DNA from: Paragonimus westermani
Taxonomy: Eukaryota; Platyhelminthes; Trematoda; Plagiorchiida; Troglotrematidae
Direction: 5' to 3'
Assembly: GCA_008508345.1 (NCBI GenBank)
Contig: QNGE01000118.1
Coordinates: 280,710 to 344,709, forward strand
Length of the DNA stretch: 64,000 nucleotides
The notes under the pieces were generated by a model that did no database searches, had not been told where the DNA came from, and saw nothing but the letters and a program-made list of their open reading frames with translations. Position 1 is the first letter of the stretch; the number at the start of each line of letters is the position of its first letter. The translations under genes and the position numbers were made by a program. This document shows positions 39,390 through 50,159 of the stretch, in pieces.

Positions 39390-40080
39390 TTGTGTAACAA
39401 ACAAGTTAGTTTTTTGTTATTCTTAATCTGGCCAAATACACGGAAAAAGTTGTCAGAGCTAACAGAACAAAACAAGTGAAAAGTTCGAATGTGATCAACT
39501 TTGTCACAGATAAAAATAAAGAAGACAGTTCGATAGAATTTCTTCACAACTATGAGCTAACAGGAACTGTGGTGTAAGTGGTGGGCCATGGTAATCTCGA
39601 GGCTTAAACAAAGTGATCCTTTGTATACAAGGGTGGATTGTGTCACTGAATTCCGATTATAATTTACCATCTCATGGTTTTCCTTGACTCTGTTTATCGG
39701 ACAAAAAAAGAGGGCGAGTTGACGACATGACACAAGTTGACAGGATGTGTCTCAGTTACGAATATACTTACCTTGGTAATTCCATGATTTTTCCAGGACG
39801 GATGATACCTGTGACAACGCTTAAACAAGCGACTTGTCGTGTGGACCACATAACTGGTCCCACAGCAACAAGTAAATGAGTACACGCAGAAAGAAGCTGC
39901 GAAAGCAAGCATTTTAACCTCAAACCGTAAACAAGGCTGAGTCTTCTAATGATTGTTTTAACAAGCGTGAATAACAAATGAATGTAGAATTTTTTTGATA
40001 TAGAATTCATCAAGCAATCCCAGGGACTGGCTACCCATGCAGGATTTCTCTGAGGATGGAAGGGGGAATTTACAATAGTA
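39390..40080 (-). mobile_element. PLE-3: decayed PLE 3' fragment, minus strand
   Basis: The frame at 39694-39912 reads AASFCVYSFTCCCGTSYVV, matching PLE-1 AASFCVYRFVCSCGTSYIG, so it is the start of the GIY-YIG domain with the Ile-Gly of YIG lost. Upstream, in another frame, IHLLFTLVKTIIRRLSL (within 39930-40010) matches the linker between RT and endonuclease. The 3' end (about 39391-39445) aligns with the PLE-1 tail: CAAACAAG and AAATACAC flank a decayed version of its hammerhead region. Frameshifts and stops make it a dead fragment. Confidence 0.65.
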
Positions 40081-40089
40081 TTGAGCACT

Positions 40090-40320
40090 AGACTTCTATT
40101 GCTGGTGAGTTCTAGCGTGCACTGTCTGGGAACTTCTGCTTGGATAATTAATCTTTCTGAGTCGTCTATTAGACTTCATATTAATTTGTCATTCAAACGT
40201 GACATGCTTGTTAAAGCAGCCATTAGAGGACTCAGTATTGTTGTCAGTAGAAAACTGTTTGTTGCCTAATTGCATGCTTTTTCAACTCAACTCTAGCTTT
40301 GTGTCTATGGTTAAAGGATA
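40090..40320 (+). mobile_element. PLE linker fragment inverted relative to PLE-3
   Basis: The plus-strand translation near 40165-40310 reads INLSFKRDMLVKAAIRGLSI, then VVSRKLFVA, a stop, and LHAFSTQ. This matches PLE-1 ISLPFKGDGVAETVTKKLSV followed by AINKTFFAAQLRVQF. The DNA TTGTTAAAGCAGCCATTAGA (about 40208-40227) is also a close inverted copy of minus-strand DNA in PLE-3 (about 39945-39968). Two fragments covering the same PLE linker thus meet head to head, as after template switching, twin priming or nested insertion. Confidence 0.55.
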
Positions 40321-41084
40321 AAACATCCAAAAGAGTAGGTTGAGTGAATGAGTGAAATCAGTTGTGAAATTTTTGAGCTCCTAGCGTGGCTTCTTATCTC
40401 ACTTTGTAAACAGATTGTTAGGTCTGAACATGTTGCTTTAGTCGGTAGTATGATTCTTCCTAAAACCGTCATTCTTTACAGTTTGGTTTCTCCTAAGTCT
40501 ATCCCACATTTCCACCGAGTTTGAAAATTTTGAGCCAAAAATTCTCCACAAGACTGAAGCTAATGCGGCTGGTGGTCGTGTAAGGTCTTTATCACCCTCG
40601 TTTCTATCTATTTCATCAAGGGGACTGTTCAAATTACACCTAATGTTTCGTTAACATTTTGCCGACCTGGATCCGGAGAAAAGTGACATACCTGGATCAA
40701 AACTTCAAGTTTCCCCTCGAGTTCTTCTGATGATTGCCATGTCCTATATAAAGTTGAGGACCTGCACGAACCAGTCAAGGCTTATCTTCTCATCCGGCAA
40801 TTATGTTTGCTGTGTCAAAATCCGCAGATTAATTGCATGACCTTTTGTGCTCACTGAATTCTTACCACTGTCGTTGAACGTCCGAACACTAGTAAACTGA
40901 TAAGGAGTTTAGGCGATGTGAGAAGTTAGAACAGATTCAACGTGAAATCCGGCCGAATCCAACAGAACTGAGTTTCAAGTTCAACATTATCCACATTTGC
41001 CGGCAACCGTCACATTCAAACAGGTCTTTTGGCTAACCCACTTGGAAGGGAAACATGTCTGTATCAGTAATGGATAACCTTTTC
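40321..41084. other. Intergenic or intronic DNA, no gene recognised
   Basis: No open frame above 65 codons and no recognisable motif. The end of the stretch may contain an unrecognisable head of the SINE copy that follows. Confidence 0.5.
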
Positions 41085-41260
41085 CGATCTAATGATGAGT
41101 TCTAATAAGAACGAAACTCGAGTACTTTTTTCCGAAATGGGCCAGATGGAAGATTTACCTGAATGCGAAGGCTGTGACCAAGTGTGGGTAGTGTTCAGTA
41201 TGAAATAATCAAAATCTTTAGGTCGTTATCAGTAATAACGAGTTTGCTGACCACATTTCG
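41085..41260 (+). repeat. SINE copy 6, 3' half
   Basis: Body and tail of the tRNA-derived SINE family are present: TGATGAGTTCTAATAAGAAC, GAAACTCGAGT, GAATGCGAAGGCTGTGACCA (41161-41180), AGTGTGGGTAGTGTTCAGTA and the tail AATAATCAAAATC. This is the best preserved body and tail segment in the window. The tRNA-like head is missing or unrecognisable. Confidence 0.65.
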
Positions 41261-41813
41261 ACCCCACATTTTTCAAACCGTAACGGCACTCAGACTTCGT
41301 AATCTTGCAAAAAATACAATTACGGGCGAATGCAAAAATTTCTCGCTGGTCGCATAAAACTTAAATTTTATGCTGTATTTGAAAACAGCTTGACTAGAAG
41401 TGGATTGCCATGAAACTATGCAAACTTCTGTTGCTGATGGTTAGTTTAAACAGACATAACCAGCTGGCTTTCGTGCACCGCGCAGAGTATTTACGTTAAA
41501 ACCGCGAAACCCTTTTTGTTTGTCGCGTCGTAGTTTACTAGTGAGCCAGTGAGACTATCGCAAGGTTACGGACGGCCTGTCGAACCTTATGACCCCGAAA
41601 AGTAGTGCGGGGTTTTGGTTGATAAAAGATTAACGCACAACTGATCTCTGCTTTTCCATCCACATAGACTAGCCACTCCTATGTAAAATGAAGCACCATA
41701 CACAAGTTCCACCCATATCAGTGATCCTTCTGAAGAGACAAAACAGTATTCACAAGCAACCTTGATTGAGCGCCTATATACAATTAGTCAGTCGTGTCTA
41801 ATGTGATTTCGGT

Positions 41814-41825
41814 AGAGCAACGATC
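41814..41825 (+). repeat. Left target-site duplication of PLE-2
   Basis: AGAGCAACGATC occurs here and again at 43675-43686 in direct orientation, just outside the PLE-2 inverted repeat. The flanking bases on both sides differ, so the repeat is exactly 12 bp. Confidence 0.7.
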
Positions 41826-41844
41826 TTTAAAACACTAAGTTCCC

Positions 41845-43521
41845 TTGATCCAGTTCATCAATATCGATAGAAGACATACATCGCGAGATGTTAACATTTC
41901 GTTTACTCTCTTCAGTCACGAACGTAAAACATTAGAATATATAGGACATGCGGTTAGCAACACAATCAAAAACATTCAACCATTGGGTTTACATGAAACA
42001 AAGACTGTCGTCAGTTCCAGGGCAGACAAACTGCGTTACAGACAGATGAAGCCAACCGGAACCCGCACACCACAGTTAAGAGGTGCTCCAAAAACACATA
42101 AAGGTGGTGTACCGTTAAGGCCAATCTTGTGCATGGACAACTCACCGTACCACAAGCTTGCCAGATGGCTTCTAGACATCCTCCACCCGATCCGTCAGAT
42201 GTTTACTCCTCACTGTGTAAAAGATTCCTTCGATCTGGTGCAAACTTTACAGAACGTACCAGTGAGTTCACATAAGATGTATTCTATCGACGTGGACTCT
42301 TTATTTACAAACGTCCCCCTCCGTGAAACAGTTGACTTTTTATGCGATTTTATTTCTCATCAAAATTTGCCTTTTTGTCTCCCAGTTGATTACCTTAAGG
42401 AGCTTATACTTTTATGTACAGAGAATATCCGTTTTGATTTTGGCGGATTTTCATATAAGCAAGTTGATGGTGTGGCAATGGGTAGCCCATTGGGCCCTAC
42501 ACTTGCAGATATATTTTTAGGAATGATTGAATTAAAACTATCTGATGCTATAGATGGTGCCAGCCTCTATAAGCGATATGTAGATGATATTTTGATTTTT
42601 ACTACTAATATTCATTTTGATTCACTCCTAAACCACTTCAATTCCGTTCATCCTAATCTTTCTGTTTCTCATGAGGAGGAAACAAACAACAGTTTATCTT
42701 TTCTAGACATTTTAATCACCAGACGGCAGGATGGCTCATTACAACGCTCAGTGCACCGCAAAGCCACTTGGAGCGGTCAGTATTTGCAATTCTCTTCTTT
42801 TGCGCCCATTACTTACAAAAGAGGCCTGGTACGAACCCTGTTTCATAGAGCCCGGGAGATATGTACCGATGATTGTTTACAAGGAGAAGAGGCGAAATTA
42901 AGAAAGGTACTGCTTGCAAACGGTTACCCGGAGAAATTCATCGATGTTCACAGCCAGAAGAGACTGACAAAGTCTGTCGTGAGTACGGTTCCCAAGAAGC
43001 AGGTCTTTTTGAACCTACCTTTCAAAGGCGATCATATCACAACCGATGTAAGTCAAAAATTACAATCTGCTCTAACTCGCACATTCCCTGCGGCTGAATT
43101 GCGATTGCTACTCACAACTAGGAGTGTCACTCAGCTTATTCGTAGTCGTGACCTACCGAAATGTTCTGCCTCACATGTAATCTATCAGTTCACTTGCAGT
43201 TGCGGTGACATCTATATCGGCAGAACAGATCGATGCCTACGACAAAGAATGGCTGAACATATGCCTAGGTGGTTGATACGCGCCATGACGCAACGGACAT
43301 TGGCAACAGAACAATTGAGACGAAATCCGACCTCATCCATCACAAAGCACATCATGGAAACAGGTCACGTTGTTGACCCGGCCAACTCGTTTCAAGTTCT
43401 GTTACGTAATAAGAACCCCAAGTTGCTTGCTTTCTCCGAGGCGATGTTGATCAATACTCACCGTCCGGCTTTGTGTGTGCATAAACTGTTGACTCACGCA
43501 GTTTGTCTGCCCTGGAACTGA
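41845..43521 (+). CDS. PLE-2 reverse transcriptase/GIY-YIG, N-terminally truncated
   Basis: The open frame has 558 codons, but only residues 65-558 are PLE protein; residues 5-64 are antisense translation of the left inverted-repeat arm. The RT part starts at QMKPTGT and covers GAPKTHKGGVPLRPI (80-94), SIDVDSLFTNV with catalytic Asp149, DGVAMGSPLGPTLADIF (208-224) and YVDD (245-248). The endonuclease has cysteines 451 and 453, YIG (457-459), histidines 472, 502 and 508 as likely zinc ligands, and Glu532 in SEAMLI as the likely catalytic acid. The protein ends LPWN. Compared with PLE-1, about 190 N-terminal residues, including the DKG block, are missing, so autonomous activity is unlikely although RT and nuclease motifs are intact. 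Confidence 0.85.
   Translation: MIQFINIDRRHTSRDVNISFTLFSHERKTLEYIGHAVSNTIKNIQPLGLHETKTVVSSRADKLRYRQMKPTGTRTPQLRGAPKTHKGGVPLRPILCMDNSPYHKLARWLLDILHPIRQMFTPHCVKDSFDLVQTLQNVPVSSHKMYSIDVDSLFTNVPLRETVDFLCDFISHQNLPFCLPVDYLKELILLCTENIRFDFGGFSYKQVDGVAMGSPLGPTLADIFLGMIELKLSDAIDGASLYKRYVDDILIFTTNIHFDSLLNHFNSVHPNLSVSHEEETNNSLSFLDILITRRQDGSLQRSVHRKATWSGQYLQFSSFAPITYKRGLVRTLFHRAREICTDDCLQGEEAKLRKVLLANGYPEKFIDVHSQKRLTKSVVSTVPKKQVFLNLPFKGDHITTDVSQKLQSALTRTFPAAELRLLLTTRSVTQLIRSRDLPKCSASHVIYQFTCSCGDIYIGRTDRCLRQRMAEHMPRWLIRAMTQRTLATEQLRRNPTSSITKHIMETGHVVDPANSFQVLLRNKNPKLLAFSEAMLINTHRPALCVHKLLTHAVCLPWN
41859..42036 (-). repeat. PLE-2 left inverted-repeat arm (pLTR copy)
   Basis: This 178-bp segment is the reverse complement of 43496-43673 with one mismatch (A at 41937 against the equivalent of T). 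Its orientation relative to the PLE gene is reversed, so its minus strand is the element-sense 3' tail, including a second hammerhead-like motif. Its plus strand happens to be open and supplies codons 5-64 of the apparent PLE-2 ORF. Confidence 0.9.
41881..41921 (-). ncRNA. Hammerhead-like motif in the inverted left pLTR of PLE-2
   Basis: This is the exact reverse-complement copy of the motif at 43611-43651; the single mismatch between the arms lies outside it. A transcript through the whole element on the plus strand would contain one sense and one antisense ribozyme, which could pair with each other. Confidence 0.55.
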
Positions 43522-43673
43522 CGACAGTCTTTGTTTCATGTAAACCCAATGGTTGAATGTTTTTGATTGTGTTGCTAACCGCATGTCCTATATAATCTAA
43601 TGTTTTACGTTCGTGACTGAAGAGAGTAAACGAAATGTTAACATCTCGCGATGTATGTCTTCTATCGATATTG
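43496..43673 (+). repeat. PLE-2 right inverted-repeat arm (3' pLTR)
   Basis: This arm contains the last eight or so codons of the PLE-2 gene (ending LPWN, stop at 43519-43521), the 3' untranslated tail and the hammerhead-like motif. Coding sequence inside the repeat shows that the left arm was copied from the 3' end of the element and not from its 5' end. Confidence 0.9.
43611..43651 (+). ncRNA. Hammerhead-ribozyme-like motif in PLE-2 3' pLTR
   Basis: CTGAAGA (43617-43623) and GAAA (43632-43635) form the core. Stem I pairs TCGTGA (43611-43616) with TCGCGA (43646-43651), six pairs with one G-U. Stem III is the palindrome ATGTTAACAT (43635-43644), and the base at the cut is C (43645). Stem II (43624-43631) is only one G-C pair, then an A-A mismatch closed by GTAA. 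Order, spacing and both stems fit a type I hammerhead, as known for PLE pLTRs. Confidence 0.6.
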
Positions 43674-43674
43674 G

Positions 43675-43686
43675 AGAGCAACGATC
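43675..43686 (+). repeat. Right target-site duplication of PLE-2
   Basis: This is the second copy of AGAGCAACGATC. One base (43674) separates it from the end of the inverted-repeat arm. Confidence 0.7.
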
Positions 43687-46110
43687 GTTTGAGGTGCCTC
43701 ATGAAAAAATGACCATAGTTAAAACCCTGATATCAACAAGGATATGTATCAGTGACAAGCGCCAACGTGAGTAACAACTTAGCCTAACGGTTCTCTTTTA
43801 AAAAGTGGTTAACCAAAACATCTAGGTGTCATTTATAGCTTATCAATCAGAATCCTCTACGACACAACAGAACAGGTAAGTATAAGTCATCTGGAATTTT
43901 TCGATAGTCTCACTCGTCTAATGCTAGTTCAAAACGCGACAGATCACTAAGCGGCCTTGGATTGTTTGTCATAAGCTGTGTTTGAGTGCCGGTTGATTTG
44001 TATTGCTTTTGACTGATGTCCGGCTGAACCTCCGATTTTTTCATTCCTGATACGTCAACATGAAAGATTGAAACGGACTACCTACGCATAGTTTTTTAGA
44101 CCTGCGTCCAATGTGACTTCATCGGATGGCTGATTATTGGAGCTGAAAGAGACTTTACGGGTGACAGTTTGACACAAGGGAAATAGTTATTAACCAAGGA
44201 ATTTTTTGATAAACAGACGTTCAAAAATGTCTGTAATTCTTCTTTACAGAGAAAACCCGGAACTCCTTGTGACCTGCGCGACGCGCAAGAAAACAGTATT
44301 TCTAGAACCGTTATCTTATGAATCGCATTTGATCAATGCTGTGCGTCATAATTCTTAACAAATCTTGAACCACACATAACTTTCTGCTTAGTCAAGTTGC
44401 TTTTATCCAAGAGAGTAAGTTTCACAATTGCGAGGTACAATTCATCCGCTGTGTTCCGTTCGCCTCATATACTTTCCGAAAGGGACAACGAAATGTCGGG
44501 ACTGGGTAACGAATTTCTTGTGACAAACATAACTACTAAAAGTCGGTGAGAAATCGGTCATAGCTACTGTCCGTTGTATACGGCGACGGAAAAAACAGCG
44601 CATGTATCAATTCGAATGCGTCCGGGTTATTGTAGCTAGATGCTCGTCCCAGTTACTACTCACCGGGCTTAACGACAAAAGGACGGCTCCACTATGTGAA
44701 AATGATGCATTTCGAATCAGCATCACGGGCGTTGCGAAGTTGACTAGTAGTAAAAACCGTCAGAAGTTGTCAGGCTGTAAAGAATGATACCACGTTAGAA
44801 CGACACTCCATGACAATTAGTTACTAGCCCTAATATCAACCCCTCTGCCAAACTGCCACTTACAGTGGAGAAGTGATCAACGTTTAAGTCAACGGGTGAT
44901 CAGGTACCTTCAAAAATGGTTCATTCTGCCAATGATGTGAGGTAGCAGCAAAGCAGATGGCTGAACGAGAAACCAGAAGTTATCGATTTCAGAGTACGTT
45001 TTGGGTATTGGTTACAACATGGATCGGATCAACTCTTTTGGGAACATGATGCGTAACACCAACCCAATGAATGGATCACTGAGGATCAGTAGAGTGAACA
45101 GCGGTAGCCATTTTAACGCGTGTGAAACATTCATGCTTTCAAATTAACCTAATTTTGTTCCTTCAGATAACCTTTCTTAGTTCTTTCTTCTACTCGTCAT
45201 TGCCATGTAAACCAATCTATTGCTGACGCCGGAACTCAGGTCACATGCGTGAGCAATAAAGGAGAACGCCGCTAGATACACTGAAACAAAAATAGCACTG
45301 AAATATATCGAAAGAAACCGCAGTCTCTTTTGACAACTGACAGAATTTCGAGATTATATCAAATACTCTTTTGTGAACTGTTTTTGAACAATCGGTGATC
45401 AGTCGATAATTTCTTTGTTAAGACCGTGATTCCCATAGCTATTCTCCTCAGAATGACGGACACTTTAGCTGACCCATCCTACAGTCTATATCGAATTCAT
45501 TTCGTTTGCGTGTAAGCGGTACTGGCTCCTGTTTATGTTGACGACCCATGACCAATAACCTCTGCTACGTTTAGCTCCCCTACCTCTAGCCTTCCTGTAA
45601 CTAATCCAAAAATGCTTCTGTGTCAGAAGTGAAGCACTACCATTAAAACAAATTACCCCTTGTTTGAGCTGAGGAGTCGGAAACGGTTTTTTGTTCGATG
45701 TATCTCTCGAGCAAATTTCGCTGCATCCCATCAACTACATAATGCAGTCTGTACATTTATATAGCAAGCTGCAGTTTACACTGTAAAGTCAGACAACAAA
45801 ATCAACAACCACACAGACAGGCACACAAATCTACGCACGTCATTTGCCAGGGCAATTTGGTACGGAAAACCAAGCCTTTCTGCACTCAGTTGCTACCGCC
45901 TCCACAAACCAGAGAAGCCTTCGATTTTTGTTGTGTAACATATCCAAAATGTCTTCTCCAGGTTCGGTTGGGGTTAAAATATCAACAAGTATCTAGCGAG
46001 CGATAACGCTGTTTTCTTGTGACTTGTCACATTTTGACTCGAATCTGACATTGTGTTATCCGTGACTGTTTTGCGAACCCAAACTGAATTGCGTTCGTTG
46101 GCCCGATTAC
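43687..46110. other. Intergenic or intronic DNA, no gene recognised
   Basis: Frames up to 82 codons (45486-45734 minus, 44602-44787 plus) have no recognised motif. No repeat that I can assign was seen. Confidence 0.5.
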
Positions 46111-46114
46111 GTTA

Positions 46115-46950
46115 CTATCGCTCCGTTCTAGTTGGGTAGGTAGTCCGGCACTCGCACGAGAATTCACAGGTGATGTAAGATCTGCCGGTAAGCGGTAACG
46201 ATGTTTTCAGTAGCTGTGTTGGGATTCGGGTGGTAGTGAACAGCATGACTAGTTTTGCCGCATAGAACTTGCATCCCACAGTCGCTGTCGGACGGGTTTT
46301 CAAGGAAAACAGTAACGTCATCACCCTTGTAACGCAGACAGATGTAGATATCCAATTTGGAAGTTGTTGAAGTCATGGTGATAGCTGGCTTATTTTTGCA
46401 GAATTTCCTGACGAATGCTGATGAATAACCATTCTCTGTCAGCGTGGTTCTTAACAATGACATCTCTTTGGACAGTATTTCTCTAGGACAGACTCGTCTT
46501 GCGCGGCAGAGCAAAGTTCTCACCAGACCCTGCTAGTACTGGATCGGACCAAACTGTGAAAGTTCAGGTACTGCCCAGTGTACATGGGCTTCCGGTGAAC
46601 GGACCACAGTGAGAAGCCGTTACTCCGACACTTCGTGAGGATATCCAAAAACGCCAAGGCTTCTTCCTGCTCATGCTCAGTGGTCACTGAGTAGAGTATA
46701 CTTGATGCTATCTCCTTAGTAGCAGGATAAAGTCGACATAACGCCGGTATAAGTGAGCTTAACTGATAACAGCATCTGTTTTCTGCTCTAGGTAAGCCAC
46801 AGAGATATCCGCTAATGGCGGGTCGAGTGGACTTCCCATAACACCATCGATTTTTGTATAGCCAGTTCCCTGGAAGCAGAAATTTACATTCGCTGTGTAT
46901 AGCAGCAGAAGGCATTCTAACTCAGACGTAGGCAACACTGTGTTCAATTG
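46115..46950 (-). pseudogene. PLE-4: frameshifted PLE reverse transcriptase/GIY-YIG relic
   Basis: The minus strand carries PLE protein in successive frames. LPTSELECLLLLYTANVNF and DGVMGSPLDPPLADI (46759-46947) match the RT block before the active site. LYRRYVDFILLL (about 46717-46752) is the active site with the second Asp of YVDD replaced by Phe. LAFLDILTKCRSNGFSLWSV and HRKPMYTGQYLNFHS lie within 46520-46915. RTLLCRARRVCPREI and ENGYSSAFVRKF (46164-46523) match the connection region. CEFSCECRTTYPTRTER (46115-46165) is the start of a broken GIY-YIG domain. At least three frame changes and the lost Asp mean it is dead. The fingers region and endonuclease C-terminus are missing. Confidence 0.8.
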
Positions 46951-49900
46951 ATGTGAGTCAATATAGTGACAAATTATTTCAACCGCCTACATCAGAGAAA
47001 CATGTGTAAACAGATAGCCTCTGTCTGTTGCTCACAAATCGTTGTAAACCTACGACCACTCCATCGGTTTCAAGCATATTTGGAAACTATTCTCCACCTG
47101 TTGGGTCAAACGTCAGTCTTAGATTCTCCTTCAAGGAAAACGCCAGTAGTTTGTGATATAATGATTTGAAAGCAACCAAATCAGCTTGTGTAAAAGTATT
47201 TGTTACAAGGTTGGGCGAAGAAACCACTTGAATGTCTTTCATTTATGGCCGACAGTAAGGCTGTAAAGCAGTTAACATCTGAAAATTGGGTCAACCTACG
47301 CCACATGAATGTTTTATTAAAAAGGTTTGCATGAATCCAGCCTTTAGAGTACACAAAGCAGTGCCATCTGATGCGAGTATGTCGGTGTACGTAAGTAGAC
47401 GACTCATGAGTAGAAAACGATTTCTCAGTATTTCCAGTGGTGAGCGTATATGCGTACATTACTGGAAGTGCTGAGTCTTGTTTTTCAGTTCGAGAACTGC
47501 CAACGTGTGAAGTATGTACTAGCACCCCTCGCGGTTGTCTGTGAGGCAGTGCTTTTAGCACTCCAACAGACCTCAGTTATTTCCGAATGAACGCATCGTT
47601 CTCACTATCGTTCAAGAAATTTGTGACAAACGGTTGACCTTGACCTCTTGGGCTGCGCCATTTCTTGACTAAAAAAGAAATGTTAACACTGAGTACTGTT
47701 ATTCTATTGCGGAATTTTTGTATGATGAACGGCTATTTAAAATGAACATATTGAAAATGATCAGTGTAGCTCAGTCCTGCATCCCTGAGATTTCATCGTA
47801 ACCTTGTCCGAGTTCATTAGTTACAATGTCAACATTGTTGTCATTTTCACTTATTACCGTCCAAATTACGGAAGTGTGGTACCCAGTGAACGTTTTGTGT
47901 TCACTTTTTAAACTCGTCACTTTAATTCTAGCTCTTATTCGATTTATCTTCCCCAAACCTCTCTGTATCCATAATTTGGTACTCCTTTCGTTCAAGTATT
48001 AGTGGCTAGTGCAAACTTTGTCAAAAACCTGCACTGGTTGTGGTGAAATTAGTCGAAATGTACACAACTAAAACAGTCGATCGGAAATGTTTTAGCTTTA
48101 AAGTAACTTATATCAATTTCACCAAGAAGCAAGCGATGACTATGACGCATAAACTTATTTCGTATATTTTAATGTTGCTAATCCAATTTTTTGTCACTAA
48201 ACATTCATTTCACCAGTGGTTTTGGTGTTAAACAACAGGAACAATATGCAGTGTAAACACTTATGCACCTATTCCAAAACGTCGCTGAATTCGTTCACGC
48301 CTTACTAAGGATGAAAGGAAAATGTCTGTTGTCTCCCTCGGTCTGTTGGACTTTTCTAGAAACTTCGGACTCTAGAAAACGAAGCAAATAGAACCAAACA
48401 AAAAGAAACTTAAACCAGCCTACAGGGTTGCAATTAAATTGACAAATGACATTTAAACAAAGGAAAAAAACGTTCCACCAAATGCATAGGTTTAGTAATC
48501 TGTGATAATGAGTTAGAAGAAAGCATGCACTGCCAGCTTTCTTCGAGTTACCAAAGAATCGAATAAAAGTTTCTAACTCCTAACCTTTACAGTTGTACAC
48601 TGAGTTAGGCGTTATGGTTCAGTGCGAGACGAGAATAATGTCTTGTACTCAAGTGGCAATTTCGTCTTTGATTTGTTTCATTCATTTTGAAGGTTATTCG
48701 AACTTCGCCAACTTCAGTCCTTCACCACAGAGCAAGTCAACAAATATATCCTACCACAGAATCCAAGTTTTCACGTTCACAACACAACCTGGTTTCTTGA
48801 GTAACGCTGCCATCAGAAAGCGGGCTGGAGCAGGGATGGTATGTTGCTTAACCAATGCTAATGGATACTTGACATTTTATATCCAAGCCCTATGAAGAAG
48901 TCAGGAACTTGTGAAAAGTGTGCGTTATCATGTACACGTGGGTGTGCGTCCTACCGGCACTGCTCCACATGGGTTAAAACTGACTTGAACTCGTAGCAAC
49001 GAAAAACCGTTATCCACTACTCCGTCTGTAGTATGGTTCAAAATTGTGTGAATCTGTTTCGAACCCAAAGTTAGCCTAACGGTATCACGTGGACATCAAA
49101 AAGGCTAGGGCGTGGTCCATATAACGTTAAGATGACAGGCCTCACATTGCACAGCTTCTATTTGTGTCATAAAGAAATCGACGAGTCTCCAGTTAAGTGG
49201 ACTGCCTATTAAAATATCGTGCGGCTGCACGAAAACAAATGTTCTGGGACTGTCTGTAACACTCTAACACACAAAGGCAATGGTTTTATTTGTTCACACT
49301 CTGAGAGGTTGTGCGGTTAAAAGAGGTGGAACTTTGTAAATAAGGGAACAACGTAGAAGAACATACCAGCTCGTAAGGGCTACATACCATCAATTATCAA
49401 CAAACAGTCTGAGTTTATCACAACTAGCGTGATTACGAAACTGGTTGCAGAGGGAGGCGCACCGAAATACAGCCATCCATACAACGAAGCACATTTCAGT
49501 TTTGACAAAGGTGCAAGTCTTAACTTTTGGTTCCTCTCCACTTGAATGGCAGCATTTGTGGTGTCCACAGTTCAAGATTATATGTTGTATTCCATTTTCG
49601 CACGTTTTGTACACACCATTTTGTTGATTTCATCTCTAGCCTAGTTTGAAAGCACCATCATCACTTTCTGATATGACTGGCAACAAGAATAAAACGATTT
49701 TTCGCACACAGTCTCCGTCTTCTCCTTTTTGGTGGATTTATAACTGGTGATGTTAGTTTACGGTGAACTTTTAGCTCCGCCTATCTACCGACCTGTTACC
49801 GCCCAACGTTTGCTGTCTTACGCCGTGTGAGCAACTAATTATCCGATGTCGTCCGAACCTACTTTCTGGCGCAATTCTTCTTTTGTACGTGGTTACCTTT

Positions 49901-50145
49901 TCAAGTCAACGGACTTTAACTTGTCATTCGGTCGTTCCAATTTTATCGATACATCTTCCGTTTTATTCGTACACATGTCTTTCACACCTAACCGTTACTA
50001 CCACAGCTCTTCTTTAGTGTTACACTTCTGCTCATGTCTGTCACTTAGTTGATTAGGCTACTACATATTCCACTTTACTCGTGACACCGCAAACATGTTA
50101 CAGATTAGGGGTTCGTAAAAATTTTACTGTGACTGCTTAAGTAAC
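46951..50145. other. Intergenic or intronic DNA, no gene recognised
   Basis: The largest frame is 126 codons (47181-47561 minus), opposed by a frame on the other strand, with no recognised motif. Nothing else could be assigned; the stretch next to 46950 may hold unrecognisable 5' parts of PLE-4. Confidence 0.5.
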
Positions 50146-50159
50146 CCATTAACTATCCT

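Larger units (their letters stand above)
41814..43686 (+). mobile_element. PLE-2: 5'-truncated PLE with inverted pLTRs and TSD
   Basis: The insertion is bounded by the 12-bp direct repeat AGAGCAACGATC (41814-41825 and 43675-43686), taken as the target-site duplication. Inside it come a 33-bp extension (41826-41858), one arm of a 178-bp inverted repeat (41859-42036), the truncated coding region, and the other arm (43496-43673). The arms differ at one position (41937). Inverted pLTRs with a short extension at one end are a described PLE arrangement. The near-identity of the arms and intact duplication suggest a recent insertion. Confidence 0.85.

Noticed and set aside
43451..43702. 83-codon minus-strand frame as a separate protein
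   Set aside because: It is the reverse strand of the PLE-2 inverted-repeat arm. Its match to the N-terminus of the PLE-2 frame reflects the repeat and not protein homology.
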